Positions 1 through 11,223 of a stretch of DNA of 64,000 nt are shown in pieces. This DNA comes from Effrenium voratum (Eukaryota; Sar; Dinophyceae; Suessiales; Symbiodiniaceae): contig CAUJNA010003319.1 of NCBI GenBank assembly GCA_963377175.1, forward strand, positions 242,501-306,500, given 5' to 3'. Numbering within the stretch: position 1 is the stretch's first letter; every line of letters begins with the position of its first letter. The position numbers and the translations under genes were made by a program. The notes under the pieces were generated by a model. The model was not told where the DNA came from. It saw only the letters and a program-made list of their open reading frames with translations, and did not search any database.

Positions 1-750
1 TCCAGTTTCCGCTTGAATTTAGCTTCGTGGAAATTGAGTTTCCATTTGGTTTAGATTGCTAAAACTTCCTTTTGCGAATGCTACTTGAATGTGAATTTGA
101 TTTAATATCGTTGAATTTGAGTGTCCGTCAGTTTTAGTCTGTCTGGAGCTTCCTTTTAGGAAGTGAAATGATTTCCATTCGATTCAGTATTGTCAGAATC
201 GAGTTTGTATTTGTTTCTTTCAGTCTCGCTCAAGCTTCTTTTCAACATGTTGACTTGAGTTTTCATTCGACTTGGTATTCTTAAACCTGAGCTTCCGGTT
301 GATTTAGTATTCCTAGAGGTTCTTTTTGAGATGATATCAAGTGCGCTTCCATTTCAATTGATAATCACTATTGTTGGACTTGAGTTTCATTTGGCTTTGT
401 ATTTGGTACTGCTACTGTAGAGCTTTCTTTTGAAACTTGACTTGCGTTGTCAATGTACTTAGTATTATTGATCTTGAGTTGTCGTTTGGCATAGTGTTGC
501 TAGAGCTTGGTGGTGAGACTTTGTCTGCCGTTTTGAACCGACTTAGTATTGACGGTCTTGATTTCCCGTTTGAATTTGTACCGCTAGCTTCCTGCTGGGA
601 TTGTGACCTGCGTTTTTCTTGGACCCGGTGATGTTGGATCGCTGCTTCCATTGGTTGCAGGAGTTTTCCTCTGACATTGTGTCTTGTGATTCCATTTGAT
701 TTTGCACTGTTGAAAGGGATGTTCCATTTCATTCCGTATTTGCTGGAGCT
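1..750. repeat. Degenerate AT-rich dispersed repeat array
   Basis: The stretch is built of diverged copies of motifs such as TTTAGTATT, GAGTTTCCATTTG and GAGCTTCCTTTTG that recur at irregular spacing. The copies are too diverged for a clean unit length by eye. The same motifs appear in reverse complement around 15,170-15,450, so this is a dispersed family rather than a local satellite. The open frames across it are not credible genes. Confidence 0.6.
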
Positions 751-984
751 TCAAAGTGGGGAGGATTGGTAAGGAGCCAGCGGGCCCAAGTCCATCTGGG
801 GGTCCCAAATCAGTTTGGAGGGTGGACAGGACTACTTCAGGGGGTGCCGCAAAATTGGAGGGCTTTCATGTCTCAAATTGACTGGGTAGTAATTAGTATT
901 TGGGCCCCTCAAATGGCCTGGACCAATTCAAGGGGAGGGGTCAATCTGAAGCTAACATAAAAGTGAAGTGTTGCGGTGAAACAA

Positions 985-1118
985 TCAATCTGAAACTTGT
1001 TCACTCTCCATGCTGCTGATGGTTGAGCTACTCACAATGGCCTGGCTTTTTGGGGCGTTGAACTTTTGCAACAAGTTCGCCCACTGTTGAGGCTTGACCG
1101 CACAATGCGTCATGATGT
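985..1118 (-). CDS. Probable terminal exon of the CAMK-like kinase gene
   Basis: Open frame containing MTHCAVKPQQWANLLQKFNA and ending ISSMESEQVSD then TGA (stop at 985-987). The acceptor is TATTTGTCCAAG|AC. Codon-like composition and a serine-rich tail look like a C-terminus. That it belongs to the kinase is inferred from order and strand only. Confidence 0.45.
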
Positions 1119-4100
1119 CTTGGACAAATACTTAATCCATCTTCCAGCAAAGGCCTTCCAGCCACTTGAAGTGGGAAGCGCAAAGGCGATCTCGGGTTTC
1201 ATTGAAGGGAACAGCCACTGGCAAGTATTGAAAGCGTAAGCCAAACACAACACCGCAATCCTGGAGGATCAGGAATCCCATGGGTTACGCTGTCTTCAAA
1301 GTGAACCTGTAACTGTATGATCAACCAACTAGAGAATCAGCAAGGGTTGCGCAACCGCTTACTTTATGCCATGTCAAATGCAACATGCACCATTGGTGTG
1401 TTGACAGGGTCTGGTGGGGGTCGAAGTCTGCCATGTTCAGCTCAAAGCGTGTGCGCGTGTGTGACCCCATGCCCTCCGCATGAAGAAGTGCAAAAGTCTT
1501 AAACTTCTTTGTCCAGATCATTCAACTAAAGCTCCTTGTTGCCACATTGTAGCTGGGAAAAATGCGGCTCAAACCTAATACAGGTGGTGCCCAAAATCAA
1601 AACTGCCAGTCACCCTCAATTTTAGAATCACAGTTAAGTAGTTAAGTGGTGCAGCCCCCTAGTTGGCTTCGTGCGCTGCTGGGAAAGGTTCCACACAAGC
1701 TGCTTGGGTAGAGAGTAGAGGGGCGCTTCTCGTTCCAAATGCCCCCATCTGAAGCAGACCAAGCTGCGGATAGCGCCAGGACAGCATCAGGTACAGCACC
1801 ACGCCGAAACCCCAAATGTCGATCATGTGGTTGTACCGCTGTCCTTTGAAGGTTTCGAGAGCTTGCAGCATGGGACATCAAACATCATTCTGTACTCGAT
1901 GGTGGGTCTGATTGAACATGAGAAGCCCTGAGTTTCGATGAACTGGCATGCTCGAAACATGACTATTGGTCACTGGTCAGGTATGACATTAGCAAAACGT
2001 GGACAGTTACGGGCGTGTTCATTGTCCGGGAAACAATGCGGGCGTGCAGAGTGATTGGAAAACTTGCGGGCGCGCGTGTGTGTGTGTGTGTGGGTGGACT
2101 TTGATCTTTGCCCATGTTCCTGCACTTGTTTGGGGCCATCGCGAATTGACTCTAGAGCTAGCTAATTCGCTGGCCAGTCTGCCAGGCCAGTCAGTCATAC
2201 AAATGATGCAAGCAATCACAGCAAGAAGTGCGCCTAAGAACCGCGCATAATGTTGCACTGCCCTTACTTTGCAACCCCCATATAATGTCAGCCCTTGTTG
2301 GCCAACTCAGTTTGCCTCTGTTGGAGCCACTGGCTTACGCTTTGCCCATTAAGTTGGTCGGCCGCTCAGTTTGAGTTGCCTAGAGCAGCGCAGTATTGCG
2401 GGCTGATTGTGTTTGTTTCTTGTCAGCCTGCCAAGAAGGAAGCTCCCCAGGCGATACCGTGCAGGCCTTGAAGGCTTTTGGAAACCTTTGGCCCTAATGC
2501 ATGCCCTATCGCAACAATCCCAAGTTTCTGGCAGGACCCAAACCTGCAACTTCCGTGTGAACACCCTTTCAAGACACACACACAGCCCAACCATTCTGTC
2601 AAGGGGTAGGAAAAAGCCTCTTCGGTGATTCCCTTTGTCCAGGTTTCCGGGCAGACCTCCAACGGACACCGTCCACTATTTCATTGCTTGCGGGGCTGGA
2701 GGGGTGGGGAGGGCGACAAAAACAAAGCTATACATCTCGACACTGAAACTGCACGGCTCGCAGGTCTCCTGTAGCCACCTCCGGGGCCTGGTAGCAGGCA
2801 GCGCCCACCAGGCCCTCAGAAAACACGACTGCCGCATGCATCTCTTTCCATGCGGCGCCTCCTGTATAGCCCCCTCTTCAAAGTTGATCGCCAGGCCAAA
2901 GTCGATCAACTTCACCTCATGATGCTTGGTGCTGCAATGGGGTGGGCAGCTTGCATGAAGCAATGGCGCATCCTGAGGCGGCAGCAGTGCACGAGTTGAA
3001 CATCATGATGTTGTCGGCCTGCATGTGAAGAGCAAGGGTGAGTGTACTCTGCTGTGTCTTGGCACATTGATATCCCCTTCAGAACGTTGAAATCTCATCA
3101 CTTCTGAAAGGAGAGCATGCCTTGATGTCCCTGTGCATGATGCCGAGCGCGTGCATGTGGGCGATCGCTGCCTGGGCGGCATGACCAGCAACACATCCGA
3201 ATGACTCCAACTAAAGAACGCTGGCCTGCAAACCTGTAATTACCTAGGACTCAAACACTTCACATAACTTAATCACGCTCGAACAAGCAGGCCACGAGCA
3301 CTGAAGGCAAAGCAACATGTATATATATATATACACATGTATGGCTAGCAGCAAGGGAGTATAAACAGCAGCGTGGACCGAACAAGGACCTCTCGCAAGC
3401 TCTTTGTTGCGGTCAGTCAGTCCAAGTGGGCATTGCCAAACTAAGCAAGCACACATTACATCAAACTTACACGCAAGCACAACACCCAACAAAGCATCAA
3501 GCCAGGCCAGCCCACGTCCAACCGGCAAGCCTCGAGTCTGCAAGCGCCAAATACACCCAGCAAGCCGTTCATTAACTGTCCCACGCTGGACACCCAAGCA
3601 AACCCCCATGCGCCAAGGCGCCAGTATCTGCGAGCCTACCTGCGCAGCCTCCTTCTCTGTGGCCTCTCCCTGCGCCACGATTTTCCTTGGCAGCATGACG
3701 GCTGTCTGTGCCGAGTCAGATTCCAAACGCCAAGCTGCGAGTGCAGAGTGAAATGGCAAAGCTCGGTGACCTCGCGACGGTCAAAAGAAATGCAACGGAG
3801 CTAGCATTTCGGGCGTTGACTGGATTTTGCAAGCGGGAAACACAAGTGTCATCCAAATGGAAGACCACGGAAAATATAACCATTGACAAACTCCCGCGCT
3901 TCGCCCTCGTAGACTCGGGCTGGAAATGGGAATGTCCGAACAATTGCAGTGGGAGGCAAGTAGAACATTATGTTGAAAAATGTTAGTGGGCTCTATCCAT
4001 GTCATAGGAAACATCAGTAGGCGTCAAAGCTAAGCGAAGCCGAAAAGGAGAGCGGATCAGCCTGCCACAGTCTGCGAATCTGACACATCGGGCAGACCCA

Positions 4101-7100
4101 AGTGGCTCGTTGAATGCTTACCGTAACAAAATGTAGGACTGTGCACACCACAATGTGCCCACCTACGCTAGCCAACCAACATAAACAAAACAAAAGCAGT
4201 CCTGTGCCATATCATTCTAGCCGTCATTCTGGCCAGGGTTGTGCCGGGGTAACTGGGCACCTTGTAATCAACAGCCGGCTGCCTGCTCCATGTTTGACTT
4301 TTTAAACCTTCAATCAAGTTGCCCCTGCCATGGCTAACTTTGGACGCCGCAAGCTGGGCCGATACATCCCGCGCCCTCACCGCCCGCATCCCTGCACTTG
4401 CCAACTTGCTGGCATACTAATAGCATGATGTAATGGGGTTGTCTTTCGGTATGCATGTGGCAGCCCGCTGCTGTTGCCCCATTTCGCGACACATGCATGC
4501 AGCCGCACGAAGAGATGCAAACACAAACAAAAACACACACGTAGACACACAAAACAAATCGCCTTACGGACAAATGTATACCCTAAATCCCAAGCAAATA
4601 CCAACAAACAGAAGCAGCCAATACAAACCAGTTCTAAGAAGGCAAATTCGACGCCGACCGCAACTCCAATTGCATCAGGACATCTCAGAACGAGTACTAC
4701 TACTACACCAAGACTAAACCAATAGCAACCGATACTAAGCCGATACACGGCCATTTTGAGCCTCACTCGAAACCAGCACAAATCCAAGAAATGATATCTG
4801 CTGTTCACCTTGCTTACGCGGAAATTACATTGTAAACATATTTTGGGTCGGGAAAGGGGATCCCATTTGGACGAGGACCGGAGCGGAACCCCTTTGGTAT
4901 CCCAATGTACCCTGACAATACTTGTTCGGCCTCAAGACGAACATGTTAATTGAAAGAGGTACTTATCATTGGAAAAGGTCTTCAAACAAGAAGCTGCATG
5001 CAGTGTTTGCCTCCCCGTGGATTTTTCCGTAAATTCCGGCCGTCATCGACTATCCGGTCAGTCATCGGAAGCAAGCTTTCCAAGACAAAGCAAACAGCCG
5101 CTCACGACAACCGATTGCTACCACTACGCTAAGGTGATAACCGCAGCAGCAAAAGCCACACAAAAACACCCACATCAATCAAGAAAATAACTTGAAGACA
5201 AGTGCCCTGAAGGCATGTTATGTTACTCAGCCGTATGCAAGAGTATGCCCGTACATCACAAAAGCGGCACAGCTTTCTTCACGAAGCAGCCCAAGGCTTT
5301 CTGCGGAGGTTTCGCTGTGCAAGTTCTGTGTGCGAGTTGTGAGCAACATGACTGTGCAACTTCCTTTCTGCAAGCTGCTCTACGCAAGTTCTCTGCGCAA
5401 GCTTCTCTGTGCAATGTGCAATGTTCTGAGCAAGTGTCTGGGCGCAAGTCCTCTGAGCAAGTCCTCTAGGCGAGTTGAATGTCCAGATTGTCCAAGTTAT
5501 TGATACAACTTTCTCGCAGCAAGTTCTCTGCGCAAGTTTCGCTTTGTGCATGCAAGCTACTCATGGAAGGCGAGTGAAACAAGTCCTGCGGAAGAACCCT
5601 CCGCGACACTTTCAGGAACAAGCACACGCACACTCGAGTGAGGTCCTGATGATGCTGATGTGCTTGCGCCGTTAGATGAAAAATATATTCCCACATTTCC
5701 TCCAGCTGATTTCTCGTGATCGTAGGGCATCCACATTGCTTGCGGCTTGCGCATGTTTTACCCTGAGCGAAGCACACTACAAGCGTAACTGCTGCCGTCT
5801 AATGCTGATACTGTATCCACTGACCTTCCCTCTAGGCTTGGAAATGCCTCACAATCTTAAGTTGAGTGTTCCAACGGTTTTTGATTTGTAACCATGCAGG
5901 GTATTGAAAGTCTATAGCTGAAAGCTTGACCAAAATGCGGGACTTGTCGCAAATGAGCAGCAAATTGTAGACTGCTTGATGTTGATGACTGGTCACTTTC
6001 GCTGACTTTGCAAAACCCTGTATGATTGAACATAGAATCAGGTTTTCTCTGATATGTGGCTTGGTCACGGTCCAGTTGCTGGGGTGGTTTCCCATTTATA
6101 GCCTCTACAAGAACCAGTGGTTCAAAGCTTGAAAATCCAGCCCAAACCCAGAAGTTCAACCGTCCCCGAGGGCATCTGAGCGCAGCACAATGTACATCCG
6201 ACAGTCCTGCTGAAAGCTTTCCACGTAGCGCACCTCATTCCACGCAAGAGCCTAGCAGACTCAAAAACAAGCGGAAGCCCAACTTTGTAAAGTCAAAAAA
6301 TGCTCGGTTTGTAGTCGCGGTGTGTCAAACACTGAAAACAGTGCGCAAAGTAATGCAAGCGGGCAGCAATGTTCTGGTGCGTGAGCTTCTCCAGCATTGA
6401 GACCTGCCAGCCGCATGGGCAACTCGGCGGCTATTGTTGGCTGTGGGTGCGGTGTTGTTTTGATGATGATGATGATGATGATGATGTTGTTGATGTTGCT
6501 GTTGTGATTGTCGACGTCGTGACCGTCATCGTCGTCGGGATTGCTATTGTTGTTTCTAATGCTGCAGTTGTTGCTGTTGCTGTTGCTATTGTTGTTGCTA
6601 ACGCTGCAGTTGTTGTTCGTGTTGTTGCTGCTGCTGATTCTGCTGCTGTTGTTCTGCTTATTGTTCTCGTTGTTGTTGTCGTCGCAGTTTGCTCGGGCGG
6701 AGAGGCGTATCTATGGAGGAGGCCCAATGGCCTTGAAAAATAGAGCCTTAGACCTTAGACCGTACTAAACAAGGCCTTAGGCCTTGGAAACTAGTTCCTA
6801 AAACGTAATTAGGCCTTCAAAAGTACGTATGGTAATCTTGAGCAACTGTGTGACCACTCTTTTTCTTGAAGGGCCGGCGTGTTGCTAGTGCGATCTAGAT
6901 ACTAGCCACTGCAAATCGCCTTAGCTACCTTAGCTGTTGGAACTCAAGTGTCGCGTTGAATATGGACAGAGTCACTCAGCATTGGCGATCAAAAGTTGTG
7001 AAGGCGGACAACGTACGAACATGAAATCACATACACATGTCTATCTCCGTGAAAAGCTCTCCTCAGCAGAAACATAGCTGCGACATTCCCATCTGGGTTG

Positions 7101-7990
7101 GGGGATGCTCTGCACTTTTAAGCTTCCCTTCCTCACACTCTGCCTGATGTACGGCAAAGAACTAGAGCCAAATTAGCGACACACTGTTCATTGCAAAAAA
7201 CATGTCCCAGCAAGCTGGAACGTCAAGCATGGACAACCTGTGGAAAGTGCGTGGACCGCCCTGCCAAAAAGCGAGGATGGCATGACGCTATTCAGCACAT
7301 CATATATACCCGGCATGATACTCATGTGACCTATTACGACAAATTCAATGCCTCTTGTTGGAAGCCTCTCCTGGCAAGGCCGCCAGGTTCTGCGGGCAAA
7401 TTCAACCAATCGGCCCGTCGTCGCAGCGGTCCCCTTCCGGAGCCGTTTCCGCATGGCACAGCCACAATGCAACCCCCGTCTCTGCCCCGTCAGCCAGTCA
7501 CAGCTGACCCCATCCAAATCAGCCCGTCGCCATTGCGGTCCCGTCCAGACCCATGTTTGCATGGCACGCCCACGACACAGCCCCGAACAAGCTACATGAA
7601 GCAGTCAGCGCAGGCGGGAGCGGCGCCACGGCAACGTCGGCCGGCCCTGCATCATCGCTCCCTCCCGAATAGATTCAACTTAACGCGAACCCAAACATCA
7701 GGGATGTTCTTGCGGAAAAACCAATAATGATAAGAATAATAATGATCCGCATTTGTTCCTTTTTATGTTTTACGTATTACTGCCGAGTGAGAATAAAACG
7801 TCAAAATTAGGGCCATGTGAAGCTTGTTGCATCTTGCTCGTCCTGCAGTGACAAGAGTGGGGCCTGCAGCAGGACCCATGAGAATCTGCCCCCTTTGATT
7901 TGAAGCCAGACATGTCCGTTCCACCAGCCTCGTGAAGGGCCATGTCACCAGTGGCCGTCACCTTTATGGCGACTTCCTCCTTGGGGTGCA
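985..7990 (-). CDS. CAMK-like serine/threonine protein kinase gene (3' part, multi-exon)
   Basis: Gene-level entry. Minus-strand exons in order carry EEVAIK (beta-3 lysine, 7,962-7,990), EKLTHQNI (alpha-C to beta-4, 6,368-6,403), VRYVESFQQDCRMYIVL (beta-4/5, 6,161-6,233), LPRKIVAQGEATEKEAAQ (alpha-D/E, 3,640-3,734), ALGIMHRDIK (catalytic loop, 3,121-3,171), ADNIMMFNS (2,986-3,018), VKLIDFGLA (DFG loop, 2,862-2,915) and NHMIDIWGFGVVLYLML (alpha-F, 1,760-1,861). The order is exactly that of a protein kinase and the active-site Lys, Asp (HRD) and Asp (DFG) are all present, so catalysis is expected. The run 'IVAQG..TEKEAA' before the catalytic loop resembles calcium/calmodulin- and calcium-dependent kinases. 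The glycine loop, the alpha-C glutamate exon and the APE exon were not found. No EF-hands were seen. Substrate unknown. Confidence 0.8.
1760..1861 (-). CDS. Kinase exon, alpha-F region (DIWGFGVVLYLML)
   Basis: Translation reads ALETFKGQRYNHMIDIWGF followed by GVVLYLML, the kinase subdomain IX signature (DxWxxGVxLYxML) with the invariant Asp that anchors the catalytic loop. The acceptor is CTGCAAG at 1,862-1,863. The 3' limit is uncertain; a GT donor after 'RYPQL' is used here. The preceding APE exon is not identified. Confidence 0.7.
2862..2915 (-). CDS. Kinase exon, DFG loop
   Basis: Reads VKLIDFGLAINFEEGAIQ, a canonical magnesium-binding DFG motif preceded by the beta-8 strand. I chose the acceptor GAG|GTGAAG because it keeps phase with the previous exon. 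An alternative acceptor at 2,931/2,932 (CATTGCAG) would add residues ending HHE. The donor is a non-canonical CAG|GA. Confidence 0.75.
2986..3018 (-). CDS. Kinase micro-exon after the catalytic loop
   Basis: Reads ADNIMMFNSCT, equivalent to the PEN(I/L)L segment that follows HRDLK in kinases; the Asn needed for metal coordination is present. Acceptor CATGCAG|GCC. The donor is uncertain: ACT|GC keeps phase with the DFG exon, while TCAG|GA at 2,973 fits the AG|G rule but breaks phase. Confidence 0.6.
3121..3171 (-). CDS. Kinase exon, catalytic loop HRDIK
   Basis: Exactly 17 codons, AAIAHMHALGIMHRDIK, between acceptor GCCCAG|GCA and donor AAG|GC. HRD supplies the catalytic Asp and the following Lys is that of Ser/Thr kinases. 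Phase 0 on both sides joins cleanly to its neighbours. The segment before it is shorter than usual, so a few upstream residues may be missing. Confidence 0.8.
3640..3734 (-). CDS. Kinase exon, alpha-D/alpha-E region
   Basis: Reads through VMLPRKIVAQGEATEKEAAQ, matching the '(D/P)RIV.kG..sEkdAa' stretch of CAMK-type kinases. The acceptor CTCGCAG|CT and donor GCGCAG|GTAGGC give 2+31 codons, so the phase fits the exon at 6,161-6,233 before it and the HRDIK exon after it. Confidence 0.65.
3735..6160 (-). other. Intron of the kinase gene, no other gene seen
   Basis: This 2.4 kb contains no supported exon. It holds A-rich and CA-rich tracts near 4,500-4,630, a Gln/Lys-rich false frame, and the GCAAG repeat described separately. 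Confidence 0.5.
5270..5560. repeat. Short degenerate repeat, GCAAGTTCTCTGCGCAAG type
   Basis: Variants of GCAAGTTCTCTGCGCAAG and CTGTGCAA recur about every 16 to 30 bases. It lies in the kinase intron and makes false cysteine/serine-rich frames on both strands. Confidence 0.55.
6161..6233 (-). CDS. Kinase exon, beta-4/beta-5 strands
   Basis: Reads VRYVESFQQDCRMYIVLRSD then ALGD. Joined to the upstream exon it gives HQNI-VRYVESF, the kinase 'HPNIVxyxxxF...yiVLE' run. Acceptor GAATGAG|GTG, donor GACG|GTTG. Confidence 0.75.
6368..6403 (-). CDS. Kinase micro-exon, alpha-C end (LTHQNI)
   Basis: Twelve codons, VSMLEKLTHQNI, equivalent to 'EIxiLxxLxHPNI'. Acceptor GGCAG|GTC. The donor is ATT|GCTGCC, a GC donor not preceded by AG, unusual here. 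Phase 0 on both sides. Confidence 0.7.
6460..6690. repeat. Trinucleotide repeat tract (GAT)n then (GTT/GCT)n
   Basis: A pure GAT run at about 6,460-6,487 is followed by about 200 bases of imperfect GTT/GCT/GTC triplets. It makes long Val, Leu or Thr/Ala frames that are not genes. It sits just upstream of the kinase LTHQNI exon, in an intron. Confidence 0.85.
7413..7590. repeat. Two-copy imperfect tandem repeat of about 109 bp
   Basis: Two diverged copies carry GCCCGTCG..GCGGTCCC followed by GCATGGCACGCCCAC or GCATGGCACAGCCAC. The copies begin near 7,413 and 7,522. No coding role is evident. Confidence 0.45.
7962..7990 (-). CDS. Kinase micro-exon, beta-3 lysine (VAIK)
   Basis: Reads HPKEEVAIK, the ATP-anchoring VAIK motif, ending at donor AAAG|GTGACG. 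The acceptor is read as GACCCAG|TG, with an alternative at CCCCAAG|GAG. An exon with the alpha-C glutamate is expected between this and 6,403 but was not found. Confidence 0.5.
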
Positions 7991-7999
7991 CTGGGTCAA

Positions 8000-9340
8000 A
8001 AGCACGACAAAGGTTTGCCAGTTCAAGTATTCGATAAGGTCATTCCAAGCATGTCTTGAGGATCTCCTACTCTGCTGCTTCTGCTTTTGCTTTGTGAATG
8101 TTTGCAACTGTCCAGTTTTTGTCTCCATGGCTTTTCAAGCTGTATTTGGCTTCTTTGCCTGCGCTAGTTTCCCAGACCTGTCATATAGTTGTGTGCTCTC
8201 GGACCCGCGCTCCCCTGCTGACTTGAAGCATTCATACATTGATAGCCATGCACTGCCTTGAAATCATGATGGACAGAATGCCATTTGATGGTGCTGGCTT
8301 CGCCTTGCTGTGCAATGTTGAGTTGCTGCCAACACTCAGTAGTCGGATAGTGGAATGATGAGCCACAGGATTGCATGACTCATGTTCACCCTCTCCATTC
8401 GCCCTTCAAATTTGAGCCTCTGTATTGTGAGCGATGTTCTTTGGAATAAACTCATCTGAACAATGCCATGCTGTTTATACCTGGGGCTTACGCCACATCT
8501 TGTGGCTTGCAGTTTTCACCAGCAGCCTTGTTCCACTGATTATGTTCATGGGTTAGGAAACTAGCCAGTCTTTACGCCCAATATGTGTTTGCTGTGGTAA
8601 GCAGTATGGTTTGCAATGTATTCCCTTCAACTTCATGTCGCTGTAGTAGTGGCAATTCTTCCCTCTGGGTGTGTTTGTTTGCTCTTCACTATGTCATTGA
8701 TGGTGTGTGTGTTGTTCCTTGAGCATCCATCTGTTGACTATGCTTTCCCTCCAGCCGGACCTATTTCTTCGAGTGGCTTTCGACATGACACATATGCCAA
8801 GGTTGCAGGACAATGCAGCTGAATTTGTGTTTATTAACGGTACATGATTTATATTGGGAATTTAAGCAGTCGTAATATGAAAGTCCCCGGTTTGGAAAGA
8901 TGGGTTTCGGGCTGAAATTTCAAATTCAACATGTTGATGCTGCTGAAAAAACTTGATGTCACATGTAATGATCCGGTAGCCGAAACTCCTGAAGTTGTAA
9001 ACTGCTCAAAGGTCAAACAAAAGCAAGCGCAGCTATTCAATCGGAACTGATGAACTTCGAGGATTCGACCAAATAACTTTAGCATGGTGCTATTTGGAAT
9101 ACAGCCATTCCCAAACGGCTTATTTCTTCAACCACATAGTTGGGAAACACTACGACATACATGCGTGCACTCAATGTTCAAACGGCGCAACAAACAAACG
9201 ATGCTAAATGTTGTCTCAGTAGAACCCATAGAACGTGTTGGTTGGACAATGTGAAGGGTCCGGTGCATATCCTCCTAGCCTCAAATATTTAAACATCAAA
9301 CTGTGTCCCATTGCTTAGCACGATAGCTCTGATAATTTCG
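8000..9340. other. Gene-free stretch
   Basis: No exon with supporting splice motifs and protein-like translation was seen on either strand. It probably contains intron or N-terminal coding sequence of the kinase that I could not identify. Confidence 0.35.
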
Positions 9341-9345
9341 GCCAC

Positions 9346-9484
9346 CTCAAATGAAAGAGTCCATTGAATGGGACAAATATCTGCTGCGTTGAAGTGTTGG
9401 ACAAGTGATACGTATCCAACAAGAAACTCGTACCGTCTTCCCACCAACGCATCTGCTAATTCTATGCGAAGCGGCGGCAGAAGC
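9346..9484 (-). CDS. Exon of unidentified protein
   Basis: Between acceptor TTGAAG|GCT and donor TTTGAG|GTG lie one base plus 46 codons, including ELADALVGRRYEFLVGYVSL and FNAADICPIQWTLSFE. Composition is protein-like and helical. It may be an N-terminal exon of the kinase gene downstream, but no family is recognised. Confidence 0.45.
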
Positions 9485-10556
9485 CTTCAAGGTTGCCTTC
9501 CACACCTCGCGAAGGACCGACTTGCAGAAATCAACTGCCTTACCTTGCTTAGTGGTTCTCCCCAACGGTCCTCCCATGTAGAGGACCTATTGATCATGGG
9601 CTTCTTTGAGGGCCGCCATTTTCAACCAATCGCCTCAGCACGGCAATAACACTGAATGACACGGAATTGGGTTTTGACACTGCTTACCCCAGGCTTCAGA
9701 CAGAGTCTTTGCTGCTTTGACACACCATGGTAAACCAAACTGGTCATCAACCCCAGGCTGCAAACACTGAACTCATCCCCAGCAACAGCTGGCAACCGCT
9801 TCTCAACGCGTTGTCGCCTGCCCAAAGGAGCCAGAGCCGAGCTCGCCGTGCAGGGCGTACTTGGCCAGGCCTTGCCTCACAGGAAAAACGGAAAATAATT
9901 CCGAAGCAACGAAACTCAAATTGAAGGCCCAACCTAGATGTGCGTGGATTGGATCATGGGGGCAGCTGGAATCAACCCCAAGATTTACGATCAGACGATT
10001 GGCCTAGCGCTGGCTTCCAGGCAGCCAATATGCGTGCTGCCCATGCAAATCATCATCACATTGTGTAAATGATTTGGTTGGTGTGTTTGTGTCTAAAAGC
10101 TGGGCGCTAACAAGGCCACTCGACGCCGTCTGGTTTAGGAGAAGAAATGGCGAAAGAACAAGGCCAGCGGCCAGCCGTGCTTGGCTTCAGAACACATGGC
10201 ATGTGGCCAGAGCTGTTCTTGCTCACCGCGCCCGGGATTGCTATTGCTTAGGTAGAGCAACCTCTGGACTTCAGTCAGGAGAAACAGGCGCTGTTTGTGC
10301 TTACAAGTGGGCCCTGACCATTGCAGGGGCCTGTTTCGGACTCCAAGGTCCCTAGGTGAAGAACCCTTCAGGGCTGCAACCCCAATCTAAAACATAACGG
10401 AAGGACCTGCAAAAGCAACACACCGTGAGAAACCCTGCTCTGCCTTCGCCATCTCCTCTTCGGCACCTGTCCAGTGCGAACTCTAACCGTGGCTGCCCCT
10501 GAACATGGCTGCAAAGGTGCCTTTCCTATCCATGCAACACGGCTCCGCAACAACAC

Positions 10557-10650
10557 CCTCTCAAAAGCCAAGCCGCAATCGCAACCATAAACCAAGCCGC
10601 GGGCACGAAACGATTTAAGCAAGCATACGGCATGGCCTTCATCCAAGATC
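10557..10650 (-). CDS. Possible exon of unidentified protein
   Basis: Reads ILDEGHAVCLLKSFRARGLV then YGCDCGLAFE, after acceptor CCAAAG|GAT. It lies in a 196-codon open frame. No domain recognised; the other frames are less protein-like. Confidence 0.3.
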
Positions 10651-11102
10651 CTTTGGACGTCCACAACTTGGGAGGCGGAACCATGAAGAAACGAATAAAG
10701 AAGAAGAACGAGTCTGATCCGAAGTGGAGTTGGAAGTCTTGGCAGGAAACACATGGTTGCATGATTGTCCCAGCATCTTGCACCTGAACACGGCACGCAA
10801 CAACAAATATTGAGACTGGCATAAATCCCGATACTCGCCTGATCTGTCTGGACAAGAGACTCGGCCTTGCCACCAGGCCAGCTCAGCCCATGATCCTCAG
10901 GAAACAGGGTCTGACATGGGCATGAGACAAAGCGCGAAGAACGGCCGTTGGGATGCACATCCTCTTAACCTTTAAAGGCTTCCAAGACATGCCCGGTGGC
11001 AACTGGAAGGTGCGCAAGGGCTACAAACGACTCATTTGAAATTGGCTCAAACTAAAGGGGGCCTAGCAAACCCCAGGGTCGCTTTCTGATTTTGAGCCAC
11101 AC

Positions 11103-11222
11103 CGTTGATATTTGGCGAGGGGCCGCCATGAATTGCTTCATCTCCTCCACTTGGCTGCGCAAGCAGGCGCATTCCTGCTCCACCTGCTCCAGCCTCGACG
11201 CCATGCTTGCCAGCAGCGACTC
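11103..11222 (-). CDS. Coiled-coil exon of unidentified protein
   Basis: Exactly 40 codons between acceptor GGCAGAG|GAG and donor ACG|GTG. The translation, ESLLASMASRLEQVEQECAC then LRSQVEEMKQFMAAPRQIST, shows heptad spacing of Leu/Val/Met with Glu/Gln/Arg, a coiled coil. The AUG just upstream (MAEESLL) could also be a start codon. Gene membership unknown. Confidence 0.55.
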
Positions 11223-11223
11223 C

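Noticed and set aside
4740..4770. CCATTTTGAGCCTCA, reminiscent of the dinoflagellate spliced-leader sequence
   Set aside because: Only the first nine bases agree with the leader's CCATTTTGGCTCAAG; the rest differs, so it is not a convincing leader relic.
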